A stretch of DNA of 64,000 nt from Sphagnum compactum (Eukaryota; Bryophyta; Sphagnopsida; Sphagnales), in NCBI GenBank assembly GCA_965153455.1, contig OZ234496.1:10749863-10813862 (forward strand), written 5' to 3'. This document shows positions 22,976-35,079 of this stretch, in pieces. The notes beneath the pieces were generated by a model that was not told the origin of the DNA, made no database searches, and saw only the letters and a program-made list of their open reading frames with translations. Numbering within the stretch: the first letter of the stretch is position 1; the number at the start of each line of letters is the position of its first letter. The translations under genes and the position numbers were made by a program.

Positions 22976-24815
22976 TTGTACGTCCTACGTGTAAAGTGTA
23001 CAGGTCTCATCGTATACCCTGCTTGTAGTGGGTAGGTAGATAAGTAGCTTGATGGTTTCCTAAAATTGTCACCCAAGAAAGTAACCAAACTACCTATGTG
23101 GGTTAAGTGCACGGTAAATTTAGCCCAAGTAGTGGGCTTTGTAGAATAAGGGCCCACACAAGGTGGAGACTAGTATAGGTCTGAATCTGGTAAATCTTGC
23201 TGCCAAGGGTTTTACTGAGTGCAAAGATCACTCATTTTTTAAAATGTAATTCCAGTGACCAAATTTTTTAGGAGTTAGTACATGGGTGATTTTTTGAAAT
23301 CTATCATACGGTCCTCCTTAGACAATTCCAGAGACCATTCCTTGCCTACAGTCATCCCTTGTACCCTTAGACAATTTTAGAGACAATTTCAAAAACAATT
23401 ATCTCATTTTCAAACCTAACTATTTCATTTATTTCTAATAATTATCTCCTTTCTTACTAACTTTTAAAATAATTATTTCCTTCCTTTTTTTTAATAACTA
23501 TGTCTCTCCTTTTCCCTATGCATCAACGTGGATAAAAAAGATTATTAACTTATGTGTATTCACGTCCATGAAATGTATATTAATTTAAATTAAATTTGAC
23601 ATTGACATAAATAATGATGAATTATTGATACCATATGAAAATGTAAGGAAAAAAAAAAAAATGATCATCACTGATGGTTTGCAGTAGCACGGAGCCCAAA
23701 TTTTTTTTCCTGTGATACCTGACATGCGTCACAGGAAAAAATGACCCCAAGTGCTAAGTGTATCTACAAATACATTATAAAAAACGAGCAGGTCTTTATG
23801 TTTAACAGTCAATTATTGTGGGTAAATTGGAGCCCTTATGGAGGAAGTACACCGGTGAACTCGGTTCCATCATAATGAATATATAGATGAAATATGTTAC
23901 ATACCCACCTACGTATGTTAGTCAAGGTGGTAATATTCATGGATATATATATTTCCTTTTTTGAAGTTTGAAGTTTGTGTGGGTTGGCATGATGGCTTGC
24001 CATTTCAATATTAAATTGTTTGATGGCGGACTGACCTATTTTAAAAAATATATATTCAACCATAGCAAACTTCATTTAACAATTCAAAATCTTAGCCTGG
24101 GGTTTGAGGGATGAATCGCAAGTGGACAAGTAATTTACTTGGTGTACTTTCAATGTGTGAAATCCTAATTAATTAGGTCATTTATGGCTATGCATTTTTG
24201 AATGCCAATAATTGGTGGGAAGAAATTAATTGTTTTTTTTGTGGTTGGTATTAAGGCCCTTTATTTTGAGAATGCCCCTATTTTAGGATTTTACCTTAAA
24301 CATAAGTAGCTTTTGATTTGTGGCATCATTGTAGTGGCTAGTTAGTCTTGAATTACAATTCATAACTCTTCTTACATAGATGTTGTTTGCATGCCATTGG
24401 TTGATTTGCATTTTGGTGTACAACACCCAATCTTAAAGCAAAGTTTTAAAAACATGTTATGTGTGGTAATTGTAGATTACAAATGGGAATAGGATTGAAA
24501 GTATGTATATATATATATATATATATAGCTATGGAAATCTATGTTTTAGTTTGCACAAATATTCATTCATTCATTCATTTTTTATGTATAACTATTATGG
24601 CACACCATTTTCTCACTATGAATCCACACTTAAAAATTATGCTAAAACTTTTGAAGATTAAACTTTCAATACCTTTCACAAGTCTATTACATAAAACTTT
24701 TCATTTATACAAAAAGTTGTTATTATCAAATGAAGGTGTTTCCAAAAGTTCCAAACATCAACTTATACATTAACCAAAAGAAAATTAAACGATTTAAAAA
24801 AAAATTCTTACATAA
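22976..24815. other. AT-rich intergenic sequence
   Basis: No gene recognised. It holds a (TA)n run at about 24502-24527 followed by a short (ATTC)n run near 24562, and a short inverted repeat around 23700-23740 (TTTTTTTCCTGTGA and TCACAGGAAAAAA). Confidence 0.5.
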
Positions 24816-24825
24816 AAGTTTTAGA

Positions 24826-25430
24826 TGCATATTAATTTGTGCAAAGATTTATTTTATGTCATCATTTTTGAATCATGCATATTAATTTATGCAAAAAACA
24901 TTTCTTTGTAAATCATCATATTTGAGTCATGCACATTAATTTATGCAAAAACTTTCCTTGTAAATAATCATATATGAATTAAGCAAATTAATTTGTGCAA
25001 AAAATTTCATTATCAATCATTATATTTGAATCATGCATATTAATTTGTGAACAAATTTCCTTTTAAATCATCATATTTAAATTATGCACATTAATTTGTG
25101 CAATTTTTTTTTCTAATGAGTCATCATCATTGAAGTATGCATATTAATGTGTGCAAAGACTTTCATAATGAATTATTATGTTTGAGCCATACACATTAAT
25201 GTGAACAAAAACTTTATTAATGAATTATCATGTTTGAATCATACACATTAATGTAGACAAAAACTTTCATAATGAATTATTATGTTTGAATCATGCACAT
25301 TAATGTGAGCAAAAACTTTCACAATGAATTATTATGTTTATGTCATGCACATTGATATGAGCAAATATTTTTTTATGAATTATCATGTTTGAGTTATGCA
25401 TATTAATTAAAACTATGACTAATTGATGAT
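24826..25430. repeat. Tandem satellite, period about 52 bp, 12 units
   Basis: The core ATGCA(T/C)ATTAAT recurs at 24831, 24881, 24935, 24987, 25039, 25090, 25143, 25195, 25247, 25299, 25351 and 25402. Each is followed by GTGNNCAAAAACTTT and then AATNATCATNTTTGAATC. Spacing is 50 to 54 bp. The units from 25143 onward (ATTAATGTG) are more alike than the first six (ATTAATTTG), giving two sub-families. AT-rich, non-coding. Confidence 0.92.
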
Positions 25431-26925
25431 GACTCACCAAATCATTATTAATTTATAAACTCCTAGCACTAAATAAAATATAAAAATTAACCCCTAGATA
25501 ATCACATAAGTAACAAATTATTTATATCAAGTTACATAACTAACTCAAAGTCACAAGTTATAACACATAATCTCACAACTCCCATGACTTGATTATGTGC
25601 AATAACCTAGCCTGTCCTCTTGCAAGTTAACTAATCCATAATCAATTTTCAAATGACATGGCAACACTACAATGGCTCACTAATCACTAGTTATAACTCA
25701 CCATTCTTTTTCTACAGATGTCACTTGCACACCATTGGCCAATTCACATAATGCTTATGTATAATGCCTAGTTGCAAGGTAGGACTCACTTGCAAAAAAG
25801 GGCTTTTGAAAACTGGCTATGTCCAGTTACTAGTTCAAGCCTGTGGGTTACCACACATAATCTTGCTGCTCCCACAGCTCAATTATATGCAGTTACCTAT
25901 GTCCCTCTTGGGCCATAGTGAACCAGCACCCACCAGCACACCATCTGCTGGATGCTTGTTATAGTACTCAATTGTGGATGAACCTCAACTGAGTATATAT
26001 TTGGTTTCACCTTGGTAACCAATTTTATATACAGATAGATATGTAGGAAAATAGGTAACTACTAGGTGACTAAATGGTTTATACACAGATGAGGGCTGTT
26101 TTTACTACCTACTAACAATATGCTTGTGGGTTGTTAGTAGGTAGGTAGAAAAAAAAAGCGACTGAGCTAACCAACATGGTTAGCTAGGGAACTGGAACCT
26201 GACAGAAAACTGTTTCCTGACCACTTACTATTCGTCCTTCATGGTGCAGTGGTGGGTGCTGGTTCATCACGGCTGTCTTCTTGCAGGTTACCTAGTCCAT
26301 AACTGGTTTTCGTATCTTATGCAGGTACTAGTTTAGGGTTTGTCATAGTGGGACAGGTGACCATCTGGTGGCTCCACTTTTGCTTCTGCCATTTCCACTT
26401 CGAATATGAATGGAAGATGGGGAGCACTGTAGTTATGTTACACAACAGACGGAACACCAGTTACACTCTGGAATGGGCCTTGGCACAACCCATTACAATT
26501 CAGCAAAATGACTACTGGGTAGGCTCAACACATTTCTATGTGGAAGGGGGCCATATTGAGCCCCTTCCATATTACAAAAAACATTACCAATCAACCCTTT
26601 ATATGCATTTCATTGATGCAGGCATTCATCTTAGATTAGGAGTAGCTAAATTAATCATTATGTCATGAGATTATTGTACAATGGATACCTGGCTGTTCCA
26701 GTTAAGAATGTGCCTAGTGAGTCCAGTAGTGCACATTGCAGTCAATAAAGTGACAACAGGACTACCACCGCCTGTTCCACTATGGATACAAGGACCACTC
26801 CTCAGGGGAATGTGAGGGGTGAGTCCATTAGGGTAAGCTGATGTCTGTAATGTGGCACTGGGCATCCTAGGGCCTATTGCTGAACATAACCAACCACAAT
26901 GAGAATCCTGTTGGCATAATTGACT
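25431..26925. other. Unassigned sequence with small ORFs
   Basis: A 106-codon plus-strand frame at 26348-26668 has no recognisable domain, and no splice evidence supports it. Two stretches around 25590-25930 and 26220-26300 share phrases such as GCAACACT.., CCAGCACCCACCA and GCAGGTTACCTAGTCC, suggesting old duplicated repeats. Confidence 0.35.
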
Positions 26926-26929
26926 ATTA

Positions 26930-26988
26930 AGTCAAGAGTTACACAAGATAACCAGTGTCTCCTCCATTAACCAGGGTAACTCTTGACT
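26930..26988. repeat. Short inverted repeat with flanking duplication
   Basis: AGTCAAGAGTTAC at 26930-26942 is the exact reverse complement of GTAACTCTTGACT at 26976-26988. The loop contains CCAGTGTCTCCTCCATTAA, and a near copy (CCACTGTCTCCTCCATTAA) follows at about 27012. Looks like a small foldback or duplicated MITE end. Confidence 0.75.
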
Positions 26989-27666
26989 CTCGCTGGTTGC
27001 TTAGTCAGTAACCACTGTCTCCTCCATTAATTCACAGCAATCCAGTTTTTTATGTAATATGCTCTACACTTTCGCTATATTTTACTAATTGCCATGAGTG
27101 CTATTCATGAAACTGAGTACCATAGTACAGGGGCAGTATCAGCACATGTCTGCTGAACATTTAATTAGTTTTGAAACATTCCGTTTGAAAATTAAAATAT
27201 TCCTGAATATTTCAAAAGCTTCTTCACTTTCTTCACAAAAAATTGTTCTTTGAGAAAAGCATTTTGAAAGTTTCAGCATTTCTAAAAATAATATAGTTTG
27301 TGCCAAAGCATCCAAGCCTCCAAGGTACTACGATACTAGTGGAGTTCATCTTTTGTAAACTTCATAGAACACTAGTGAGCTCTTCTGCCATTGGCCCAAG
27401 TATCTTAAACTTCACGTAAGGTCACCCATCCAATTATTCTGGTTGAAGTGAGATTAACTTTAGAGTTCTTATGAAAAAATCATTTTAAATTTCTAAAGAC
27501 AAATATCATTTCAAATTCAATAACTGCTGCTCCATTGGCCAGAAAATTGCATAACACCAAACATGCACATCACTTGTTGAGGGCTTTCTGGTGGTGCCCC
27601 AAGCAGAGTGCAGCCCCCACAGTTTGGGTCATCCCAACAAAGCAAAACAAGGAAATACATATCTTG

Positions 27667-27699
27667 ATATATAAGTTTCTTATGGTGAAACTTATATAT
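27667..27699. repeat. Perfect 13-bp hairpin
   Basis: ATATATAAGTTTC (27667-27679) and GAAACTTATATAT (27687-27699) are exact complements around the 7-base loop TTATGGT. AT-rich; no T run follows that would suggest a transcription terminator. Confidence 0.8.
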
Positions 27700-30020
27700 T
27701 ACAATATCTCCAGACAAATTTTGCTTCCTTTGCAGTTACATTGTTTGATGTTATAACAGGTTCATGACCTTCAAGTAACTTATTAGCAATGAGTTTGGAG
27801 AGCACATATGATTCTATTCCAGAAGTACAGATCACACAACAGGCATGTCAATCAACAAATCTGAACAGTTAGCATAACATCCATTAACATGCAACATAAA
27901 TTTGGAATATGTACAAAGAGTCCATGAATTATGGTATGTACAACACCAATGCTGTGACTATTCCCCAAAAACCCTTAAATTGCTTCACTGATGAACCAGT
28001 TTCATTCCTTTCTTGTATAATAGATTTGGGGCACTTGGAGGAAGCAGAAACAACAGACATAAGACTCCTCTTTGCAGAATAGCAAATATGTCAAACAAGT
28101 TCTACCTGGGTCATGCAATGGCAACCCCAAAGGTATTCACATTTAGCATCATGCATTTCTGGCATGGATTAATCCTGTTTTGACCTCCGGCCCATCTAGA
28201 CATTCATGCAATAGAAAGAACAGCCAATGAATGGAGTCATACACCACAATCAAAAAAAATTATTGGGAAATGGCCAAATGTGGGAACAACACCAAACATT
28301 GGTGTTGAGAATTGGTTTTAGGTTTAACAAAAAACAAATTCAGAAAATATGTGGAAAAGAGCAAATCAGGAGTCTCAGACACTCAAAGTGCAAGCAACTA
28401 ACAGACCTCTGAATAGTTTTATAATGTACTCGAAACATCACCATGTACTACAAAGTTGGGAGACTTTACTTGAAATCAGTTTTTTTTTGTGTCAAGAAGA
28501 TTTGCAAATCACTTGGAAATGCCTGCTGCAATCCCCAAGTTATTATGGTGATGCAATCGCAACAAAATTTCACCTCGTACCAAAACCCAGAACAGCAGCT
28601 CAGAAGGCTGAGATCCTCATACCCAACAACCCAGAACAGCACTTCAGAAGCCTGAGATTGGAGAGAAGAGAAACAACTTGGAAATGCTCACCCGGTTACA
28701 GAAGCCCAGCAGATGCACCAAACACTCACGAAGACACCAAACCCCAGGATAGTCTGAATCCCTTCTGGTGTCAGATGTTCTTTGCAAGAGAATTTCTTAA
28801 TAGACAAAAGCGAGTGCTGATTGAAGATGCATATGAACTGACGGATGGATTACAAGGCAATAAAGTCAGGAAATAGCAAGCAATGGCAGAGAACAAATGT
28901 GCACTCACAAGATTTGAAACTGTCGTGGCAGGGACTACCGAAAATGCACGCCGGATCAGCTACTCCGGAATTGTTCAGCCACAAGAAGAGGAGGACCTGT
29001 TTCTACAATGGGAGAAGATGACTTTCCATTTATGTGCCTTCCAAGGGTGAACCTGAGGACCTCTTTGTCCGCAATCCAATGAGCAAGCATTTTGCTTACT
29101 CATTGAATTGCAAACAAGTAGGCCTCCATGCTCTCCCTTAGTCCTTTCATTCACATGCTCTGCACCCATCTCGCACATCCGTAGCTGCATCGCGCACCCT
29201 AGACCTAAATGACTTTTCCAGTACCAAAACAGCTTACACATGTAAGCCATGGCAGGCAGATCTGGGCTGATACACGACAGCTTGGCATCAGACAAAGCTG
29301 CCATAGAACAACGGGAAAGTCACGATCGAGAGCTCAACTTCGGATGCCTCCAGCGATCAGCTTGAAGAGGCTAGGATCCGATCCATGGAGCAACAGTAAA
29401 TGTAGGTCAAACTTTCCAACAACACAAATGCTGCGACACATTCCTCCAGCTTTCAGAGCGCGGATCCACTAGCAAGCCATACCTCAATCACAGGAGACTC
29501 TCATTTCTCATTAAACTAGCGAGCGAATACTTTAGCTCTTGAATAATAAGTTAGACATAGTGACGCAGAGAGGCGATCCAAAATACAACGTAACCCAAAT
29601 GAAGGAAAGAGGAAAGCCAGAAAGGGGAAAAGAAGAACGGCAGCCTGCGCAAGGAGGACCGCCATCGCGATATTCAAGAGCTTCTTTCCGAGCTAGATTT
29701 AACGGAGAGAAACGACCCGCTAAAGCGTCGGGCCGGGTCAGGCTCCTGGAGTTACCCGAGCCGGAAATCAAGCAATTTAATAACTGTGGTTTTGAACTTC
29801 ATAGTACCTTTCCTGGTTCGGGAATCGGCAGCTATATCCCTAATAATTTATTTATTTTTGTCATTTACATAATACATTCAACAGAGAAAATAACAATATT
29901 TTATAACTTGACATTATACAGCATACTGAAGCTCAGTGTGATTCTGAGTTTCTTTCAGATGTTTGGCATGTCAAGCTGGTATTTTTCAGCAATCCCAAAT
30001 TTTAATTATATAGTGCACAA
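27700..30020. other. Unassigned sequence with a GC-richer block
   Basis: A 175-codon plus-strand frame (28349-28876) contains an internal duplication (AACCCAGAACAGCA.. twice at about 28585 and 28627) and no recognised domain. From about 28920 to 29780 GC content rises, as at the gene 5' ends elsewhere in the window, and both strands read partly open. An unrecognised first exon or a promoter is possible, but no splice-linked second exon was found. Confidence 0.3.
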
Positions 30021-30029
30021 CTGAGCACA

Positions 30030-30350
30030 TACTCCCTCATCTCCATATGTGTTCACTATGGGACTCTGCAAAAATATTTCTCACATCCAAATTTAGTTAT
30101 TTACTTCTTTCCAACCCCACCCATAAAGCTAAATTGGGACTGCAACAGGTGGGACCAACTACTAGCAACCCACCTGGACCAATCAAACTATCTAGCGAAT
30201 TTGCAGTGTTTTTTACAAGCCTCAGCAACATACTGTGCACAATGCTACGCCAATGTTTTTTTGCAAAGCCAAACCAGCGTATTTTCACTTTTCTTCATCG
30301 AATTTCCTTTCGTGGCCACATACTGAGCACTGGTGGAGCTGCTCTTAGTA
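30030..30350. mobile_element. MITE-like element
   Basis: The start (CATCTCCATATGTGTTCACTATGG) and the reverse complement of the end (CAGCTCCACCAGTGCTCAGTATGTGG) form degenerate terminal inverted repeats. The interior includes CCAACCCCACCCATAAAGCT and GGACCAATCA. A second, truncated copy in the opposite orientation lies at 33020-33214. Non-coding. Confidence 0.6.
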
Positions 30351-30989
30351 AATCTTTTTGAAATAAGTGTGTCGTGCAGGGGTGCATTTCACTTCTTAAA
30401 TTATTTTTAAAATAAGGGTGTTAACTGTTAACCGAGTGGAAGTCTGACATGCTCTGCAAACCTGACAAGTGTCTTACACTCTGCCAGTGTATGCGTCAGG
30501 GAGATTCAGCGGACATTTCCGGTATAAGTACACTCAAAACACAAAAGAAATCTTTCTAAAATTCTTTTCACTCACCGAAATCAAGTTCTAATGGGCTGAA
30601 AAACACTAAATCCATCGCACTAACCAGGGAGATGTTTTTTGAATTTTGTGATTTAGCCAAACTGGCAAAATAGCCAAATTTAATTATAGATCAGAGATGA
30701 AAATAGAAATTTTTAAGAATCCTGCTATATTTTGCTGACCTGCTGGAACTATTGTCTCTAAATTTGGTGGTTTAAAAAGATTTCCTCAAAATCTGCCTGG
30801 CGACTTTGGCACATTGTTTCACAAAAAGTGGCAGTGGATTTTTTTGGGGTCACCAAGTGGTGAAAATTCGCCAAAAATAAACACTAACACTAACACCACT
30901 AATTCTCTTCTGCTGACACAGAGTTTGTTGATCTAAAACATCTCCATGAATGCACAGCAAGCAATAGGAAAAAATTCCTTGTGTATTTG

Positions 30990-31240
30990 TGTATTTTGAG
31001 CTTAAGTTGCTCCCAAAGGAACAACCCTGTTTTCGAAGGAGCAAAGCTTAAGTTGTCCCAAGCAGCCATTATGTTTTTGAGAGAGAAAAGCTTTTTCCCT
31101 AAGGACATGATTGTTCCTCAAAGAAACAAAGTTTAAGTTATTCTTTGGGACAACTTCAACTCCTTCTCTTTGAGGACATGATTGCTACTTTGGGAAAAAA
31201 ATGTTTAAATTACTCCCTGAGCAACTTAAGTTCATTTTTT
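30990..31240. repeat. Array of degenerate GGAACAA/TTAAGTT motifs
   Basis: Variants of GGGAACAATTTAAGTTGTTCCC-like half-palindromes recur, such as GCTTAAGTTG, CCCTAAGGACATGATTGTTCCT and GAGCAACTTAAGTT. The same vocabulary returns at 32100-32270, 32440-32600 and 32770-32900. Confidence 0.6.
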
Positions 31241-31242
31241 TA

Positions 31243-32128
31243 AGGGTGCATTCACAATAAAAGGAATCAAAGCAGTTGTCAAATGCAATGTGATATTGTA
31301 CCATGTCTATTTTGTAAGAGAAGTTTGTGTAATGTATTTATTCAATTTTATTTTTTTTGTAATTATATTTATTTGCTAATGATCTTGATCTTCCATAAAT
31401 TTAAAATCATTTCATTAAGTTTGGAGGCTCCTTTCATGCACATAAAGTACTTAAAATGTAATTGTCAAATAATGTTTTTAAATTTGAACATCCTTTTTGT
31501 TTATCAAGTGTGCATCATTCATTTCCAAAATTTGAAAAGAGATTCATATTGATGATTAAAAGTGCAAAAGGAGTTGAGATTAATAAAAAAATTATTTATT
31601 TCACATATTTACACATTTGGTTCAAATTTGCTTTTGGCTTTCTAAATTACAAAATTTGATGATGTGTCTTTAACAAAGATTGTTCATTTTTATATGGTGA
31701 AGGGCATGGATAAATGTTATGGAGGCAAAAATATTAATTAAATAGTTTATTTCATTCATTTCTATCATGTTGTTTTGAAAAATTCATAAATTATGTTCAA
31801 TTTTCAACTTTTGTATGTTTAAAAAATGATTTTATGTGATAAACTTTTTTCAAATAATGTAAAGTTCAATTTAATATAAAATTTTGGGTTGGGTAGTTTA
31901 TCTTGGAGATGTAATCACTTCTTATATTCAAAGGATAATCATTTTGTCTACACATTTAGTTTTTTTATTTGAAATTCATTAATGTATATAGGTAAATAAC
32001 ATTGCCAAAAGTTGGGTGAAATTTTTTATCTATTTCAAAGTGAATGGTGTAAAATATGATTAAACTCAGTCATTATAAAGCATTCAGTCTTTAGGGCTTT
32101 TGGTTCCTTTTACTGTGAATGCACCTTT
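31243..32128. mobile_element. About 0.9-kb insert bounded by 33-bp inverted repeats
   Basis: AAGGGTGCATTCACAATAAAAGG at 31243 is the near reverse complement of CCTTTTACTGTGAATGCACCTT at 32106-32128. The interior is strongly AT-rich. The segment 31440-31715 has a diverged relative at 56925-57215. This suggests a non-autonomous DNA element sitting inside the palindromic motif array. Confidence 0.55.
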
Positions 32129-32149
32129 AAGCACATGATTATTCTTTAG

Positions 32150-32890
32150 GGAAAAAAAAGTTTTAATTGTTCCTTGGGGTAATTTAAGCTCCTTCTCCTT
32201 GAGGGAAAAAAACAACTTCCCCAAAGAACAATAAACTTTTCTTGAGGAAAGACTTAAGTTCTTTGGAGAAATATATGTTTCGAATTTTTTTACAATTGTA
32301 ATCATTTCATGTTGATTTTTACATAAGCTTGTGACCTATCATTGGAAAGGTCCCAAAAAAAATACAACTTTGTAGTTGGAAGCATTTCAATCAGAATTCA
32401 CGTGCAAAAGTTATGATCACACAAAATTTGAAACACATTTATTCCCCAAAGAACATGGTTTAAATTATTCCCCCGGGCACATGATTGCCCTGAAGATAAA
32501 TGGGCTTGAGTTGTTATGAGGAGCAACCATGTTCCCCTAGGAAAAAATGTCTTAAGTTGCCCTAGAAATACCCATGTTCTTTTAAAGCAAATGTGTCAAA
32601 AACTTTGTGTGATCATAACTTTTGCATATGAGTTTTGATTGAGTGTTTTTAACTACAAAGTTGTATCTTTGCTTGAGACCTTTCCAAGGATAGGTCACAA
32701 GCTTATATAAAAGCAAATATGAAATGATTGTGATTGCAAAAAGATTTAGAACATATGTTTTTTCAGTGAACTTGGACCTTTCCTTACGGAAAGTACATTG
32801 TTCCTTAGAGAAAGAGCCTTTTTCCTTGGGGAACTTGGGCCCTTCCCCAAGGAAAATTCATTGTTCCCTAGGAAAATTGTTTTTTTCTTC
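32150..32890. repeat. Large inverted repeat, arms over 200 bp
   Basis: The left arm (about 32170-32455) and right arm (about 32578-32880) are reverse complements over most of their length. Landmarks are AAGCTTGTGACCTATC..GGAAAGGTC (left) against GACCTTTCC..GATAGGTCACAAGCTT (right), AAAGTTATGATCACACAAA against its complement, and the outer GGAACAAT/CCTTGAGGAAA motifs. The loop is about 120 bp. Non-coding; foldback-transposon-like. Confidence 0.85.
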
Positions 32891-33019
32891 AAGGAACTCA
32901 GCACATAACTTAGCACAATTGCGCAAGTTGCCGCGGCTGGTAAAAGGTGCAACAGCACTGTGCACTTGCATAAAAGAGTGTAATAAATATGATCTTACTG
33001 CTACTCAGTGTTTCTGATT

Positions 33020-33214
33020 GGCCCATCATAGTGATTGGTCCATCATAGTGATTGGTCCAAGTGGTTTGCTATTAATATTATGTAGTCCCCCACCTATTTG
33101 CTGTCCCAGTTGTAGTTTTATGGGTGGGGTTGCAAAAGAGTACATAACTAAACTTGGATGTGAGATGTTTTTCTGCAGGGTCACATACTGAGCACCATTG
33201 GAGATGCTTTTACC
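33020..33214. mobile_element. Truncated inverted copy of the 30.0-kb MITE
   Basis: Reverse complement matches 30030-30190: AACATCTCACATCCAA, CAACCCCACCCATAAAA and GGACCAATCA occur in the same order. The end GGTCACATACTGAGCACCATTGGAG matches the other copy's terminal repeat. TCATAGTGATTGGTCCA is tandemly doubled at about 33026-33060. Confidence 0.65.
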
Positions 33215-34700
33215 TAAACACTAAAAGGATTATAAATCAAGATTCAAAACACAACCAAAAGTTGGTGTACTAATTTCTTTTGTGGTCGTGGTAGTGGTAG
33301 GAGTTCTGTTCAAAATAGTGTACCAATCTCTTTTGTCCTGCTGGTGAGCATTTTGTTCAAAAAGGACCAAATTTTGTGGTTGTTGCAGAAACATTCAAAT
33401 TTCAATGATGGCAATGCTCTTGAAATTCCAAAGGCCACATCAATCCCCCCAAATGTGTTGGCAACTCCTCCAACAATTGAGAATATTCCAAACATCAAAG
33501 GGGAGACAAATTGGAATTTAGGGTCTCTTTCCATGAGGTTGTAATCACAGTTACACACGCTGTGCAATGATTGAAATAGCCTAATGAAAAGTCATTGACA
33601 TAGGGTCTTGGTTTTTGTTGCATGGACACACACTTTCTATTGGAGAGTTGCAATTGCATTGAAAATATGTAGGTAATCAATGTTAGAAACTCTGGGAGCA
33701 CATTCTCATGAAAAAGTGAGACAAATGTCACTTTGTGATGACTCAAGGTTTAACTCAGCCTGCCCTCACAGCTCTTACATTTGGTCAACACTTGACAAGT
33801 AGAGATGTGAATTGAGGTGATTGCAAGGATTGAGCACAGTAGTTGGAACGAAATAATGAAAGTTGCGGTGATCACAGAATCTGTTATCCCAGCAGCCTAA
33901 TTTACAATCGTCCTTACTCCTCTCCAAGTAAGAACTGATTCCTCAACTACCAGTTCAATTGGTCATGTGGTCAGCAAGGCCAAAACAGCCGTGTCAAATC
34001 AATTGTATCATACAGGATTTCTCAGTCAGTAATGATGTTATAAGTATAATCAGTATCTCTCGGCAAAATCACTCTGCTGAATGTCTTCCTGACAGTGGAG
34101 TTAACAATGGGGTCCACGTTCAGGGTTAGGGTTTTAGGCTTTAATTTCCAGCTCCAGGATTCAGTGGACAAGGAGGATATGCTATGAGCACTGAGTATAA
34201 ACTTCCAGCAATTCAGACTACCTGAACCCATATAGAAAGGCACCCTAGACAGGATTTTGGATTGCGGAGCTTTCCAGCAATTTACTCTTTGCAGTACACA
34301 AGAATATGATTCATCAGGTAGAGTGTGTCACCACCTTGAGCTTGACCAGAACTCTCATTCTTCACCTGCTAATCCACCTGCAGCCCCAGGTGTGCTCCTA
34401 ATTTCATTGGTGCCAAACAGATGGCTGGAGAATGCTGATAAACTTCTCTGGCAATTATAAACAGCCCAAGATAGAAATATTCTTGCCATATGTAGTCCTA
34501 CGTACAGAAAGCAAAACAAACACCAGAGAAACAGAGGCAGTACCCATCATGTGTTAAAATTATGAAACTCCTGAGTCATCCTTGTCCTCTAGGCTATCTT
34601 GCCTGTCCATGACCCACATAAGGTGAAGACAGGAGTCACCATACACACAATGATCAGTAACACAACAAGAATCCAGCAAGAACAACCCAAATTAGTACCC
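33215..34700. other. Unassigned spacer downstream of PSB27
   Basis: No recognisable gene on either strand. The small frames at 33310-33567 and 34022-34243 have no domain or splice support. Confidence 0.45.
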
Positions 34701-34709
34701 ATTAAGCAA

Positions 34710-34710
<1 letters not shown>

Positions 34711-34750
<40 letters not shown>

Positions 34751-34770
34751 ACACACACACACACACACAC
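34711..34770 (+). repeat. Compound (GA)n(CA)n microsatellite
   Basis: An uninterrupted GA tract of about 17 repeats passes directly into about 12 CA repeats. It lies about 310 bp downstream of the PSB27 stop codon. Length polymorphism is expected. Confidence 0.95.
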
Positions 34771-35079
34771 ATGTGACACCCAGAGTCACAAAATTGCATA
34801 GTGTATAAAACCTACAATCCTGTGGGAAAAAAATGGGTCCCCAATTTTACAAGCCATGGGAAATTCCTCTTGTTTTCTGAAAACAGGCTTCCTCGCACAG
34901 ATCTGATCCCAACTTAATCCTTGCCAGATTAGCTGGGTCATAAGAAACAACATTCCTTTGCAATGTTCAGCTCCTGGAAGACCTCAGAGGCGGCATCTTA
35001 GGGTTTCACCAAATGAAGCTCCCACTCTTTCCCTCTGTGTGTGTGTCTCTCTCTAGTGCTACCTGCTTCATGCCATCGC

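Noticed and set aside
24826-25430. CRISPR-like array
   Set aside because: Units are contiguous, diverged and AT-rich with no unique spacers or cas genes, and the genome is eukaryotic; it is a satellite.
28349-28876. 175-codon plus-strand ORF
   Set aside because: It has an internal repeat and low-information composition, with no recognised domain and no splice partners.
29539-30024. 161-codon plus-strand ORF
   Set aside because: It runs from a GC-rich block into AT-rich hydrophobic-coding sequence without a domain; it looks like a chance frame across a composition change.
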